11,123 bases of DNA from an uncultured Rhizobiaceae group bacterium (GCA_905479965.1 CAJQOR010000107.1:1-11123); one strand, 5' to 3'; counted from the stretch's first letter, positions 1-7,603 are shown. The notes: generated by a model from the letters alone, not told the origin. Numbers and translations: made by a program.

Positions 1-327
1 CATAGCCATCAACCTTTTGAGGCGGCGGTCGAAAACACCTTTGTGAACGTCAATCCAACATCCACGCTAAAGCTTGGTCAAGCGCGGGGCATTGCTATGT
101 TGGTGCCAGCACGTGCCGGATTGCGGGTGTCTGAATATGCACCAAATGCTGTGAAAAAGTCAGTTATTGGTGTTGGTCATGGCGATAAAAAACAAATTCA
201 TATGATGGTCAAAGTTTTGATGCCAAAAGCTGAATTTAAAAGCGATGATGCAGCTGATGCCTTGGCAATTGCGATTTGTCATGCTCATAATCGCACAGCG
301 ATAAACCACAAATTAGCGGCGTTATAG
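1..327 (+). CDS. ruvC: RuvC Holliday-junction resolvase, C-terminal part (5' end outside window)
   Basis: RuvC is the dimeric endonuclease that cuts Holliday junctions moved by RuvAB. The reading frame is open from base 1, so the start and first catalytic Asp lie upstream and 108 codons are visible. An Ala-Val-Glu-Asn-Thr-Phe stretch (the Glu encoded at 31-33) matches the family's second catalytic acidic residue. It is followed by the hallmark LKLGQARG motif, and near the end by [14 protein letters not shown], which carries the last two catalytic aspartates. All active-site residues that should fall in this part are present, so the gene looks functional. A TAG stop at 325-327 lies 2 bases before the ruvA ATG, so the two are almost certainly co-transcribed. 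Residue assignment is by recalled family motifs, not alignment. Confidence 0.95.
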   Translation, partial: HSHQPFEAAVENTFVNVNPTSTLKLGQARGIAMLVPARAGLRVSEYAPNAVKKSVIGVGHGDKKQIHMMVKVLMPKAEFKSDDAADALAIAICHAHNRTAINHKLAAL

Positions 328-329
328 AT

Positions 330-947
330 ATGATTGGCAAACTTAAAGGAACCATAGACGAGATTGCAGACGATCATATTTTGGTTGATGTGCATGGCGT
401 TTGTTATGTTGCATTTTGTTCATCTAGAACGCTCGGAGCTGTTGGCTCGCAGGGTGAAGCGGTCATATTGTTTATTGAGACCTATGTGCGCGAAGATCAG
501 CTCAAGCTATTTGGTTTTAAAACTGAAGCTGAACGCGAGTGGTTTAAACTTTTGCAAAGTGTTCAAGGTGTTGGTGCAAAAGTGGCGCTCGCGATTTTAT
601 CAACATTGTCAGCGTCAGATTTAGCCAATGCTATCGCGCTACAAGATAAAGCGATGGTCGCGCGTGCCCCAGGCATTGGGCCAAAAGTCGCGCAACGCAT
701 TGTCACAGAGCTTAAAAACAAAGCCCCAGCTCTTGGTGGAATTGACGCGCCAGATATGGGATTGAAGCAAGAAATCGGTGAGGGTGTTGCATCCGCACCT
801 GTTGCAGACGCTGTTTCTGCGCTGTGTAATCTTGGTTATTCTCGAGATCAGGCAGCGGGCGCGGTCGGTGCTGCGGTTCGTGATGCTGGGGAAGATGCTG
901 ATAGTGCAAAACTCATTCGTTTAGGCCTGAAAGAGCTAGCTAGGTGA
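330..947 (+). CDS. ruvA: RuvA, Holliday-junction-binding subunit of the RuvAB branch-migration complex
   Basis: RuvA tetramers hold the four-way junction open and load RuvB hexamers onto two opposite arms. The 205-residue product has the usual length and domain order. An N-terminal OB-fold starts MIGKLKGTI (about 1-63). Two helix-hairpin-helix motifs follow, at about 75-90 ([16 protein letters not shown]) and 113-128 ([16 protein letters not shown]). A flexible linker (about 135-155) leads to the small C-terminal domain III that contacts RuvB (about 156-205, with the [12 protein letters not shown] helix). The ATG lies 2 bases after the ruvC stop. Its TGA stop (945-947) overlaps the GTG of the next gene as GTGA. 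That next gene is not ruvB, as would be expected, but an unrelated HEPN-like gene. Confidence 0.97.
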   Translation: MIGKLKGTIDEIADDHILVDVHGVCYVAFCSSRTLGAVGSQGEAVILFIETYVREDQLKLFGFKTEAEREWFKLLQSVQGVGAKVALAILSTLSASDLANAIALQDKAMVARAPGIGPKVAQRIVTELKNKAPALGGIDAPDMGLKQEIGEGVASAPVADAVSALCNLGYSRDQAAGAVGAAVRDAGEDADSAKLIRLGLKELAR

Positions 948-1510
948 GTGAAAAATTCGACCAACAGAGAGCCATTGATTCAGCTGTTGCGTATTTTCTT
1001 GCCGCTGAACGATGTGTTTTTGATCTAGAGTTTGGTAAATATCCTTCTCACTCGGTGGTTGCTCCGAAGATAACAAATTGCGCGTTTTCTGTTGAATTAG
1101 TATTGAAAACACTACTTTTTTGTCATGGAATATGTGTTCCAAGAACTCACAGCATTAGAAAGCTGTATGATCGCATTCCTGTCGATAAAAATGCGTTTCT
1201 ACAATCGTTAGCCGAAGATCAATATCAAATGCCGCCAATACCCGAATACCAAATGGAGGGATTTGCTGTACCTTCTACTTTAGATGAAATTGACAAGTAT
1301 TTTGAAGACTGGCGTTATGTTTTTGAGCATGAATATCTGGAGGCTAGTTATGATAAGGTTCGAAGAGTGTTTATTTTATGTTATCAAGAAGTTCGTCGTG
1401 TGAATCCAGAATTAATTAGTATATACGAGAAAAACTGGGGTGAATTTGAACCAGATTTTATGGAAGCTTTTGGTTTGAATAGTAGGTCTTATAAATTGAA
1501 CAATGTCTGA
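944..1510 (+). CDS. Unrecognised 188-residue HEPN-like protein inserted between ruvA and ruvB
   Basis: I do not recognise a named family member, but the pattern resembles HEPN-fold all-helical proteins. A helix with VELVLKTLL (about 50-58) is followed by a short loop and [14 protein letters not shown] (66-79), like the family's 'ElyLKaLL ... gHdLkeLy' block. A second block, [11 protein letters not shown] (121-131), contains Arg124-X4-His129, which fits the Rx4-6H ribonuclease motif of active HEPN proteins. Other HEPN-like families have RYxxE here without the His, so catalysis is uncertain. There is no signal peptide, membrane segment or adjacent MNT nucleotidyltransferase. The GTG start overlaps the ruvA stop by 4 bases and the end overlaps the ruvB start by 8, so translation is probably coupled to both. 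Its bases are visibly AT-richer than ruvA or ruvB (38 of 120 are G or C in 1381-1500), suggesting transfer. The ORF is very likely real; its function is open. Confidence 0.8.
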   Translation: MSEKFDQQRAIDSAVAYFLAAERCVFDLEFGKYPSHSVVAPKITNCAFSVELVLKTLLFCHGICVPRTHSIRKLYDRIPVDKNAFLQSLAEDQYQMPPIPEYQMEGFAVPSTLDEIDKYFEDWRYVFEHEYLEASYDKVRRVFILCYQEVRRVNPELISIYEKNWGEFEPDFMEAFGLNSRSYKLNNV

Positions 1511-2543
1511 ACAAAATCCAATCCTTGATCCTGAAAAGCATGGCGAAGACATAGAAGCCAATTTGCGTCCGCAATCTCTTGATGATTTTACAGGTCAGGC
1601 GGAAGCGCGTGCGAATTTAAAGATCTTTATTGAAGCTGCGAAAAATCGCGGTGAAGCGCTTGATCATGTGTTGTTTGTCGGGCCGCCCGGATTGGGTAAG
1701 ACGACGTTGTCGCAAATTATGGCCAAAGAACTTGGGGTGAACTTCAGATCAACATCGGGTCCTGTGATCGCAAAGGCGGGTGATTTAGCCGCGCTTTTAA
1801 CCAATTTGGAAGAGCGCGATGTATTGTTCATCGATGAGATCCATCGGTTAAACCCCGCCGTTGAAGAGATCTTATATCCAGCAATGGAAGATTTTCAGCT
1901 TGATTTGATTATCGGTGAGGGACCAGCTGCTAGATCGGTAAAGATTGATCTGGCCAAATTCACGCTTGTTGCCGCAACAACGCGTCTTGGCTTGCTCACC
2001 AATCCTTTGCGTGACCGATTTGGCATTCCGGTCAGGTTGCAATTTTATACAGTTAAAGAGCTTGAAGCCATCGTGCGGCGTGGTGCGCGTATCATGGGTC
2101 TGAATATGACCGATGAAGGTGCGCAAGAGATTGCTCGTCGCGCCCGCGGGACACCTCGTATTGCGGGTCGATTACTGCGCCGTGTGCGTGATTTTGCAGA
2201 AGTGGCAAAAGCTGAAGCGGTGACAAAAGAAATTGCTGATAATGCGCTCACGCGTTTATCCGTTGACGCTGCTGGGCTTGATCAGCTTGATCGTCGTTAT
2301 CTGACGATGATTGCAAATAATTTTGGCGGCGGCCCCGTTGGGATTGAAACAATTGCAGCTGGTTTGTCAGAGCCACGTGATGCAATTGAAGATATTATCG
2401 AACCTTATCTTATTCAGCAGGGTTTTATTCAGCGCACACCGCGAGGTCGGGTTTTGACCGCAAATGCATGGAAGCATTTGGGGCTTAATCCGCCGAAAGA
2501 TTTTGATGCGCAACAAACGAACCTTTTTCAAGACGGGGATTAA
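1503..2543 (+). CDS. ruvB: RuvB, AAA+ ATPase motor of Holliday-junction branch migration
   Basis: RuvB hexamers pump DNA through the RuvA-bound junction using ATP. The 346-residue length is normal. Visible motifs are Walker A GPPGLGKT (60-67), Walker B FIDEIH (109-114), a sensor-1 AATTR (157-161), and the arginine-finger stretch LRDRFG (169-174). The C-terminal winged-helix DNA-binding domain (about 265-346) contains FGGGPVG and RTPRGR (311-316). The ATG is inside the last codons of the preceding HEPN-like gene, giving an 8-base overlap (ATGTCTGA). No clear Shine-Dalgarno precedes it, so it may depend on ribosomes terminating on the upstream gene. In most relatives ruvB directly follows ruvA; here expression must pass through the inserted gene. 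Confidence 0.98.
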   Translation: MSEQNPILDPEKHGEDIEANLRPQSLDDFTGQAEARANLKIFIEAAKNRGEALDHVLFVGPPGLGKTTLSQIMAKELGVNFRSTSGPVIAKAGDLAALLTNLEERDVLFIDEIHRLNPAVEEILYPAMEDFQLDLIIGEGPAARSVKIDLAKFTLVAATTRLGLLTNPLRDRFGIPVRLQFYTVKELEAIVRRGARIMGLNMTDEGAQEIARRARGTPRIAGRLLRRVRDFAEVAKAEAVTKEIADNALTRLSVDAAGLDQLDRRYLTMIANNFGGGPVGIETIAAGLSEPRDAIEDIIEPYLIQQGFIQRTPRGRVLTANAWKHLGLNPPKDFDAQQTNLFQDGD

Positions 2544-2549
2544 TTTAAA

Positions 2550-2972
2550 ATGTCAGAGCACTTTTCAGGTGAATTAACTGAAAATGGTCACCGTCTTGTC
2601 CAACGCGTATATTATGAAGATACCGATTTTTCAGGCGCGGTATATCACGCGCGATATCTCCACTTTATGGAGCGGGCCAGAACGGAGTTTATCCGCTGTA
2701 AGGGGCTTATTCAAAGTGAAAGCCATGGCACTGATAATCCCGCCGATGCTATGGCATTTATGGTTGGCCGCATTGAAATAGACTATCGCAGGCCAGCGCG
2801 AATGGATGATGTTTTAACCATCACAACCGAGCCAATTCGTGCAAAAGGCGCACGTATGATCCTATTACAAACGATCCATCGCGCGGAAGAATTGTTAATC
2901 GAAGCCCAGGTCACCGTTGCATGTGTCAATGGTCATGGTCGACCACGCCGCCTTCCAGAGGCACTTCTTTAA
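2550..2972 (+). CDS. ybgC: YbgC-type acyl-CoA thioesterase of the Tol-Pal cluster
   Basis: YbgC is a cytoplasmic hotdog-fold (4HBT family) thioesterase that hydrolyses acyl-CoA. It is almost always encoded beside tolQRAB and is thought to be tied to phospholipid metabolism. The 140-residue product carries the diagnostic block YYEDTDFSGAVYHARYLHFM at about 21-40, including the conserved Asp26 and His33, followed by ERARTEF. The remaining strands (about 70-130) fit one hotdog domain. The ATG is 6 bases after the ruvB stop, with a GGGGAT stretch overlapping the end of ruvB as a likely ribosome site. It therefore reads as the last gene of the ruv transcript. A 242-base gap separates it from tolQ, so it need not be transcribed with the Tol genes. 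Confidence 0.95.
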   Translation: MSEHFSGELTENGHRLVQRVYYEDTDFSGAVYHARYLHFMERARTEFIRCKGLIQSESHGTDNPADAMAFMVGRIEIDYRRPARMDDVLTITTEPIRAKGARMILLQTIHRAEELLIEAQVTVACVNGHGRPRRLPEALL

Positions 2973-2973
2973 G

Positions 2974-3014
2974 CTGTTTTCGTTCAAATTCGCGTGAACT
3001 TCAGCCCAAAACAG
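2974..3014 (+). repeat. Nested inverted repeat just after ybgC
   Basis: CTGTTTT (2974-2980) pairs perfectly with AAAACAG (3008-3014). Inside it GTTCA (2982-2986) pairs with TGAAC (2995-2999). The RNA could fold into a stem with an internal bulge of about 8 bases. There is no T-run after it, so it is not a typical intrinsic terminator. It could be a weak terminator, an RNA-processing signal or an operator-like dyad at the ruv/tol boundary. Confidence 0.4.
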
Positions 3015-3020
3015 TGAATC

Positions 3021-3039
3021 CTAACCCTTCATTAACCAT
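3021..3039 (+). promoter_or_regulatory. Possible CtrA-type box upstream of tolQ
   Basis: CTAA-N7-TTAA (3021-3035) differs at one base from the alphaproteobacterial CtrA consensus TTAA-N7-TTAA, and its right half reads TTAACCAT (3032-3039), the preferred half-site. CATAAT (3037-3042) beside it resembles a -10 element, although the spacing to the box is shorter than usual. CtrA control of tol-pal genes is known in some alphaproteobacteria. The same TTAACCAT string also occurs by chance inside ybgC (2814-2821), so the call is weak. Confidence 0.3.
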
Positions 3040-3214
3040 AATTATGGCCTAGTGAACGGGATTTTCGTGTTGTTGGGATTTGCGCCAAACTTTAAACGCA
3101 ATTTTTCGACACAAGAAGCTGAAGTTGAGCTTTTATTGATCACTCAGGGTCTTTTTTGTCATTGGAAGACTGGGTGCCAAAGCTCACATTTAGACTGTTT
3201 TAAAGGGACTTGAT

Positions 3215-4012
3215 ATGGAACAGGTTGGCTTGGCCGCAACGTCAGAAGTTACGCTGCTGTCATTATTTCTGGAAGCTGGATTTATTGTTAAACTGGTGAT
3301 GATCGGATTGGTTGCTGCATCTATTTGGACGTGGGCAATCGTTGTCGATAAAGTCATGGCCTACAATAAATTCAAACGTCAGCTCGATCGTTTTGAAGAT
3401 TTGTTTTGGTCTGGTCAATCACTTGAAGAGCTTTATCGCTCCTTGTCCGACCGTAAGAAAAACACTGGCATGAGCGCAATTTTCCTTGCCGCCATGCAAG
3501 AATGGAAAAAATCATTTGAGCGCGGTGCGAAATCTCCTATGGGGTTACAGATGCGGATCGATAAAGCGATGGATGTTTCTTTGTCGCGTGAGTCAGATGC
3601 ATTGGAAGCGCGCCTTGGTTGGTTGGCAACAATCGGGTCAGCCGCACCGTTTATCGGTTTATTCGGAACGGTTATCGGTATTATGACATCCTTCCAAGCG
3701 ATTGCGGGCTCTAAGTCAACAAACCTTGCTGTTGTAGCACCCGGGATTGCTGAAGCGTTGCTTGCAACGGCAATTGGTCTGCTCGCAGCCATTCCTGCGG
3801 TTATTGCTTATAATAAATTTTCATCAGATGCAGCGAAATTGAGCGGCCGGATGGAAGGTTTTGCTGACGAATTTTCTGGCATTTTGTCGCGTCAGCTTGA
3901 TGAACGTCAGCAAATGCAGGCGCAACAAACAACCCAGCATGCAACCCAACAATCTGGACAACAACCACCTCGCCAGAATATCCACCCACAAGCTCAATCA
4001 ACAGGGATCTAA
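3215..4012 (+). CDS. tolQ: TolQ, inner-membrane proton-channel subunit of the Tol-Pal motor
   Basis: TolQ (MotA/TolQ/ExbB family) forms the ring around the TolR helix and couples the proton gradient to TolA movement. The 265-residue product has three predicted membrane segments at about 23-45, 136-158 and 171-199, with a cytoplasmic loop between the first two. The conserved blocks GLFGTVIGIM (with Thr152) and EALLATAIGL (with Thr185) carry the pore-lining threonines matching Escherichia coli Thr145 and Thr178. The C-terminus is unusual next to the E. coli protein (about 230 residues): residues 227-265 form a Gln-rich tail with 14 glutamines. An AAAGGGA ribosome site lies a few bases before the ATG. 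It is the first gene of tolQRAB, and tolR starts 3 bases after its stop. Confidence 0.97.
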   Translation: MEQVGLAATSEVTLLSLFLEAGFIVKLVMIGLVAASIWTWAIVVDKVMAYNKFKRQLDRFEDLFWSGQSLEELYRSLSDRKKNTGMSAIFLAAMQEWKKSFERGAKSPMGLQMRIDKAMDVSLSRESDALEARLGWLATIGSAAPFIGLFGTVIGIMTSFQAIAGSKSTNLAVVAPGIAEALLATAIGLLAAIPAVIAYNKFSSDAAKLSGRMEGFADEFSGILSRQLDERQQMQAQQTTQHATQQSGQQPPRQNIHPQAQSTGI

Positions 4013-4015
4013 GCT

Positions 4016-4465
4016 ATGGGAATGAGCATGCAAGGCGCATCTGGTCGCCAATCCTCACGTAGACGTGGTCGCAAGATGCAGCCGATGAGCGAAATCAACG
4101 TAACGCCATTTGTTGATGTGATGTTGGTTTTATTGATCATCTTCATGGTCGCCGCTCCGCTATTGACTGTCGGTGTTCCCATTGACCTGCCAGAAACAGA
4201 AGCGAAAGCACTTAATTCTGATACGCAGCCGATTACCGTATCTGTCAATTCTGAAGGAGGCATACTCTTACAGGAAACAGAGATCGCGTTAAATGAAGTT
4301 GTACCAAAATTGGAAGCGATTTCGACAACTGGCTTTAGCGAACGTATTTATGTGCGTGGCGATGCCAATGCAGATTATGGGACTGTGATGAAAGTCATGG
4401 CACGTATTTCAGCTGCTGGGTTTAAAAATCTAGGTTTGGTTACCCAGCAGGAGCAGGATGGTTAA
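4016..4465 (+). CDS. tolR: TolR, ExbD/TolR-family stator component of the Tol-Pal motor
   Basis: TolR anchors through one membrane helix inside the TolQ ring, and its periplasmic part binds peptidoglycan. The 149-residue product has a basic cytoplasmic tail (1-29, with SSRRRGRK) and a membrane helix at about 31-49. Asp34 in TPFVDVMLVLL corresponds to the essential proton-carrying Asp23 of E. coli TolR. A periplasmic ExbD-like domain follows (about 55-149), containing PIDLPE and the YVRGDANADYG stretch typical of the family. ATG at 4016 is preceded by AGGGA at the end of tolQ; Met3 or Met5 would be possible but less well placed starts. The 3-base gaps to tolQ and tolA point to one transcript and matched expression. 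Confidence 0.97.
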   Translation: MGMSMQGASGRQSSRRRGRKMQPMSEINVTPFVDVMLVLLIIFMVAAPLLTVGVPIDLPETEAKALNSDTQPITVSVNSEGGILLQETEIALNEVVPKLEAISTTGFSERIYVRGDANADYGTVMKVMARISAAGFKNLGLVTQQEQDG

Positions 4466-4468
4466 GCC

Positions 4469-5530
4469 ATGCAGCTAAGCCTTTCCATTTCAACCGTTGT
4501 GCATGTCGGGCTCCTTGGATGGGCGCTTGTATCTTTTGGTGCGCCGCAAACACTTGAAGTGGCGGATGTTGAAGCTGTCCCGGTTTCTATTGTTCCAATT
4601 GAAGATCTAACGCGTGTTGTTGAAGGTGAGAAAGATGCGGATGCGAAAATCAAACCCGCTCCAAGCCCAACCAAAACCCAAACAAAAGTTGAAGATGCAC
4701 AAAATGCTGGTGAAAACGAAGTTGATTTAAAAAGTTTAGATGTTCCGGTGCCAAGTCAAACAGAGGTTGTGTCAAAAGCACCTCCGAAATCTGAAGATAA
4801 ACCAAAGCCCGCGCCGGAACCGGAGGCAAAACCTGAGCCGGTGCGTGAAGTAAAACCTGAACCTGAAAAACCAAGTGCACCCGCAACTGAAATTGCAGCA
4901 TTACCTGAACCCGCAGCGCCTGCGCTATCTGATCCCGTTCAAGATGCTATTAATAATGCCGAACCTGTTGCTGAGCAGCCAGTGGCGTTGCCGAAAACTG
5001 GTCCTATACCAGTGTTTCGAGATGATGTAGCGCCTGCAAAAACCGCTAAAACACCTGATCGTAAGAAAGTTGAAGCCACGCAAAGCGCATCGAAATCTCA
5101 ACGCGAGAGTGATTTTAATTCAGATGAAATTGCATCATTGTTAAATAAACAAGATGCACAAGGTGGTGGGGCTAAAACGTCTCAACAGCAGGCTGGACTT
5201 GGCGCACAAACATCAAAACCAGCAGGCCGTTTGTCACAAAGTGAAATGGATGCGTTGCGGGGGCAGATTCAACGTTTTTGGAATATCATACCAGGTCTTG
5301 CAGATGGCGGGGATATCCGAATAACTGTGTCTATGCAGCTTGACCGCGCTGGTAATATTGTTGGCCAACCTGATGTGAGCGCAACGGGTGGTTCTCAATC
5401 AACGCGCCAAACACTCGCGGGCAGTGCCCGTCGTGCGGTGTTACGTGCGCAGCCTTTTGAATTGCCAGCAGATAAATACGATACCTGGTCTCAGGTCATT
5501 GTGAATTTTGATCCAAGCCAATTGTTTTAA
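4469..5530 (+). CDS. tolA: TolA, periplasm-spanning force transmitter of the Tol-Pal system
   Basis: TolA links the TolQR motor to TolB and Pal. The 353-residue product starts with a short membrane anchor (about 6-24, containing the small-residue and His pattern STVVHVGLLGWALVSFG) that should contact TolQR. A long low-complexity periplasmic segment (about 50-250) follows. It is rich in Pro, Glu and Lys, with a dense EP/KP repeat at 111-136, instead of the Ala/Lys helix of enteric TolA. FNSDEIASLLNKQ (216-228) is the conserved pre-domain motif of alphaproteobacterial TolA. The C-terminal domain (about 255-353) has the TonB-like pattern LRGQIQRFWNIIPG, LDRAGNIVGQP, AVLRAQPFELP and a final IVNFDPSQLF. 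The start is 3 bases after tolR. Sequence outside the anchor and C-terminal domain is poorly conserved in the family, as expected. Confidence 0.93.
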   Translation: MQLSLSISTVVHVGLLGWALVSFGAPQTLEVADVEAVPVSIVPIEDLTRVVEGEKDADAKIKPAPSPTKTQTKVEDAQNAGENEVDLKSLDVPVPSQTEVVSKAPPKSEDKPKPAPEPEAKPEPVREVKPEPEKPSAPATEIAALPEPAAPALSDPVQDAINNAEPVAEQPVALPKTGPIPVFRDDVAPAKTAKTPDRKKVEATQSASKSQRESDFNSDEIASLLNKQDAQGGGAKTSQQQAGLGAQTSKPAGRLSQSEMDALRGQIQRFWNIIPGLADGGDIRITVSMQLDRAGNIVGQPDVSATGGSQSTRQTLAGSARRAVLRAQPFELPADKYDTWSQVIVNFDPSQLF

Positions 5531-5567
5531 CAAGATGGTCAATTATTTTAACAACAGGATATAGTTT

Positions 5568-6890
5568 ATGTACTTGATAAATAGAACCTTTGACGCATAT
5601 AAGCTGATGGTGATGCTTATGGTCGTGGTGGTATTAGGCAGTATCAAACCTAGTTGGGCTGTTGTTGAAATTGATATCAATCAGGCAAATATCGAACCGC
5701 TACCGATCGCGATTATTGATTTTATCTCTTCTGACCCCGCAGGTAAGCAAATCAGTGATGTGATTGAAGCTGATCTTGCACGATCTGGTCTTTTCAGCCC
5801 TGTTAAAAAAGCCGCTTTCATACAGAAAATTACTGATCCAAATACAACGCCGCGTTTTCCCGACTGGCAGGTTATCAATGCGCAAGCGCTTGTCACCGGC
5901 CTTGTCTCACGCGAAGCGGATGGTCGGTTAAAAGTTGAATACCGTTTATGGGATGTGTTTGCTGGTCAGCAATTAACGGGCCAAAGATTATTTGCAAAGT
6001 CTGAAAATTGGCGTCGTTTAGCACATATTGTGGCGGATGCGATATATGAACGCCTTACCGGTGAAAAGGGTTATTTTGATACTCGTGTCGTCTTTGTGTC
6101 GGAAAGCGGTCCTAAAATAAACCGCGTGAAGCAACTCGCGATCATGGATCAAGATGGCGCTAATATGAAGACACTTACAAATGGCAATGATCTTGTTTTA
6201 ACGCCGCGTTTTTCCCCAAGCAAACAAGAGATCACTTATATGTCCTTTGAGGGTGGTCAGCCGCGTGTTTATTTATTGCAGCTTGAAACCGGACAGCGTG
6301 AACTTGTGGGAAATTTCCCCGGCATGACATTTTCACCGCGGTTTTCTCCTGATGGCCAAAAAGTTATTATGAGCTTGCAAGAAGGCGGCAACGCAAACAT
6401 CTACACAATGGATTTGCGTTCGCGTCAAACAACACGACTTACCAACACCGCTGCAATTGATACATCACCTTCTTATTCACCTGATGGCTCGCAGATCGTA
6501 TTTGAATCTGATCGCGGTGGTCGCCAGCAACTATATATCATGGATGCAGGTGGTGGTAATCAGCGCCGGATCTCTTTTGGTAACGGTTCTTATTCAACCC
6601 CCGTTTGGTCACCACGTGGCGATTTGATCGCATTTACAAAACGTGCAGGTGGTAAGTTTTCTATCGGTGTGATGAAAACAGATGGGTCTCGCGAGCGAAT
6701 TTTAACAACGGGATTTCATAATGAAGGGCCAACCTGGGCACCAAATGGCCGCGTCCTAATGTTCTTTCGCCAGCCAGCTGGTGCGGGTGGCCCTCAGCTG
6801 ACAAGCATTGATTTAACCGGTTATAACGAACAACGCATTGCGACACCAAATTTTGCTTCAGATCCTGCTTGGTCGCCATTATTGGAATAG
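5568..6890 (+). CDS. tolB: TolB, periplasmic beta-propeller protein of the Tol-Pal system
   Basis: TolB shuttles between TolA and Pal and releases Pal for relocation to the division site. The 440-residue product begins with a Sec signal peptide: a basic stretch, a hydrophobic core at about 13-25, and likely cleavage after Ala31 in PSWA. An N-terminal alpha/beta domain (about 32-165) is followed by a six-bladed propeller (about 175-440). Its repeats recur as SPxG units: [55 protein letters not shown] and [17 protein letters not shown] 5568 is preceded by AGGAT at 5556-5560; Met14 or Met16 would truncate the signal peptide. A 37-base gap separates it from tolA, so co-transcription is likely. 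Confidence 0.97.
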   Translation: MYLINRTFDAYKLMVMLMVVVVLGSIKPSWAVVEIDINQANIEPLPIAIIDFISSDPAGKQISDVIEADLARSGLFSPVKKAAFIQKITDPNTTPRFPDWQVINAQALVTGLVSREADGRLKVEYRLWDVFAGQQLTGQRLFAKSENWRRLAHIVADAIYERLTGEKGYFDTRVVFVSESGPKINRVKQLAIMDQDGANMKTLTNGNDLVLTPRFSPSKQEITYMSFEGGQPRVYLLQLETGQRELVGNFPGMTFSPRFSPDGQKVIMSLQEGGNANIYTMDLRSRQTTRLTNTAAIDTSPSYSPDGSQIVFESDRGGRQQLYIMDAGGGNQRRISFGNGSYSTPVWSPRGDLIAFTKRAGGKFSIGVMKTDGSRERILTTGFHNEGPTWAPNGRVLMFFRQPAGAGGPQLTSIDLTGYNEQRIATPNFASDPAWSPLLE

Positions 6891-6954
6891 TCAAAACATC
6901 GCCACATTTGGGCCATCAAACAACCACAATTGCGGGCTTTTTACGGGTGAAAAA

Positions 6955-7003
6955 GGTTTTATTAACCCTGTTCGTTGAGGGCGAATTAACCGAGAGTGGT
7001 TAG
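6955..7003 (+). promoter_or_regulatory. TTAACC direct and inverted repeats in the pal leader
   Basis: The 149-base gap between tolB and pal holds TTAACC at 6962-6967 and again at 6986-6991. The second copy faces GGTTAG (6998-7003) to form a dyad with a 6-base spacer. The first copy faces GGTT (6955-6958), another small dyad. TAGAAT at 7001-7006 resembles a -10 element, but no good -35 lies 16-18 bases upstream. This could be an operator for a separate pal promoter, perhaps CtrA-like, since TTAACC is the core of the CtrA half-site. The full TTAA-N7-TTAA box is not present, so the regulator is not assigned. Confidence 0.35.
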
Positions 7004-7039
7004 AATTTGTCAACTGTAAATTCATGAAGGAGACCGACA

Positions 7040-7540
7040 ATGAGCGGTATCGAGTTTTTATCTCGGAATAGAACAATCGTTGCATTGTTTTTGGTTTTAA
7101 CGCTTGCGGGCTGCGCATCGAAAAAGACGTTGCCTAACAATGCTGCTGATTTAGGTTTGACGGCTAATGGTGCTGTCCCAGGTTCGCAACAAGATTTTAC
7201 ACAAAATATTGGCGATAAGATTTTCTTCAATACCGATTCAGCTGTCATCAGACCAGATGCAGCGGTTATTTTGACCAAGCAAGTTCAGTGGCTCAACCAG
7301 TATCCAAATCGTGTTGTGACAATTGAAGGTCATGCCGATGAACGCGGTACACGTGAATATAACCTTGCCTTGGGAGCGCGACGCGCGGCAGCGACACGCG
7401 AATATCTAATCTCTCGCGGTCTTGCAACATCTCGCGTTAAGACATTGTCGTTCGGTAAAGAACGCCCAGTTGCAGTATGTGATGACATTTCATGTTGGTC
7501 GCAGAACAGACGTGCAATTACACTTCTAGCTGGTAGCTAG
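7040..7540 (+). CDS. pal: Pal, peptidoglycan-associated outer-membrane lipoprotein
   Basis: Pal tethers the outer membrane to peptidoglycan and is the final acceptor of the Tol motor. The 166-residue product has a lipoprotein signal peptide ending in the lipobox TLAGC, so Cys25 is the lipidated residue. Position +2 is Ala, consistent with outer-membrane sorting. The OmpA-like domain (about 55-165) has FFNTDSAVI and GHADERGTREYN. Asp100 and Arg115 fall at the spacing of the diaminopimelate-binding pair of OmpA-like domains. Two extra cysteines in VAVCDDISCWSQNRRA are typical of alphaproteobacterial Pal and could form a disulfide. A strong AAGGAGA ribosome site (7027-7033) precedes the ATG. The gene is preceded by a 149-base repeat-containing gap and closed by a terminator, so it may also be expressed on its own. 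Confidence 0.97.
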   Translation: MSGIEFLSRNRTIVALFLVLTLAGCASKKTLPNNAADLGLTANGAVPGSQQDFTQNIGDKIFFNTDSAVIRPDAAVILTKQVQWLNQYPNRVVTIEGHADERGTREYNLALGARRAAATREYLISRGLATSRVKTLSFGKERPVAVCDDISCWSQNRRAITLLAGS

Positions 7541-7563
7541 AACTTCAAAAATATATTAAAATC

Positions 7564-7587
7564 AGGCAGCCTATGGCTGCCTTTTTT
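7564..7587 (+). terminator. Intrinsic terminator after pal
   Basis: GGCAGCC (7565-7571) and GGCTGCC (7575-7581) form a perfect 7-pair GC-rich stem with a 3-base TAT loop. It extends by one A-T pair and is followed directly by six T residues (7582-7587). This is a textbook Rho-independent terminator 24 bases after the pal stop and should end the tol-pal transcript. Confidence 0.92.
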
Positions 7588-7603
7588 ATATGTGGAGGAA
7601 ATT

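Larger units (their letters stand above)
2973..3214. other. ybgC-tolQ intergenic region
   Basis: No convincing gene is seen here. The region contains a nested inverted repeat near its left end (2974-3014), a TTAACC-containing box (3021-3039), and a purine-rich ribosome site AAAGGGA just before the tolQ ATG. A promoter for the tol operon should lie here, but I found no hexamer pair with good spacing. TTGTTG at 3070-3075 with TAAACG at 3093-3098 is the best and is weak. Confidence 0.6.

Noticed and set aside
2814..2821. TTAACCAT, a CtrA half-site string, inside ybgC
   Set aside because: It lies in coding sequence without a paired TTAA at the right distance; it mainly shows that such strings arise by chance here.
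3136..3158. Possible terminator or attenuator before tolQ (GATC/GGTC pairing followed by T6)
   Set aside because: The stem is only four pairs with one G-T wobble, too weak to terminate.
3433..3792. A 119-codon minus-strand open frame within tolQ
   Set aside because: It lies opposite conserved TolQ membrane segments and shows no family pattern; treated as a shadow frame.
7592..7603. GTG at 7592 as the start of the DUF1801 gene
   Set aside because: It overlaps the GGAGG that is ideally spaced for ATG 7604 and has no ribosome site of its own.
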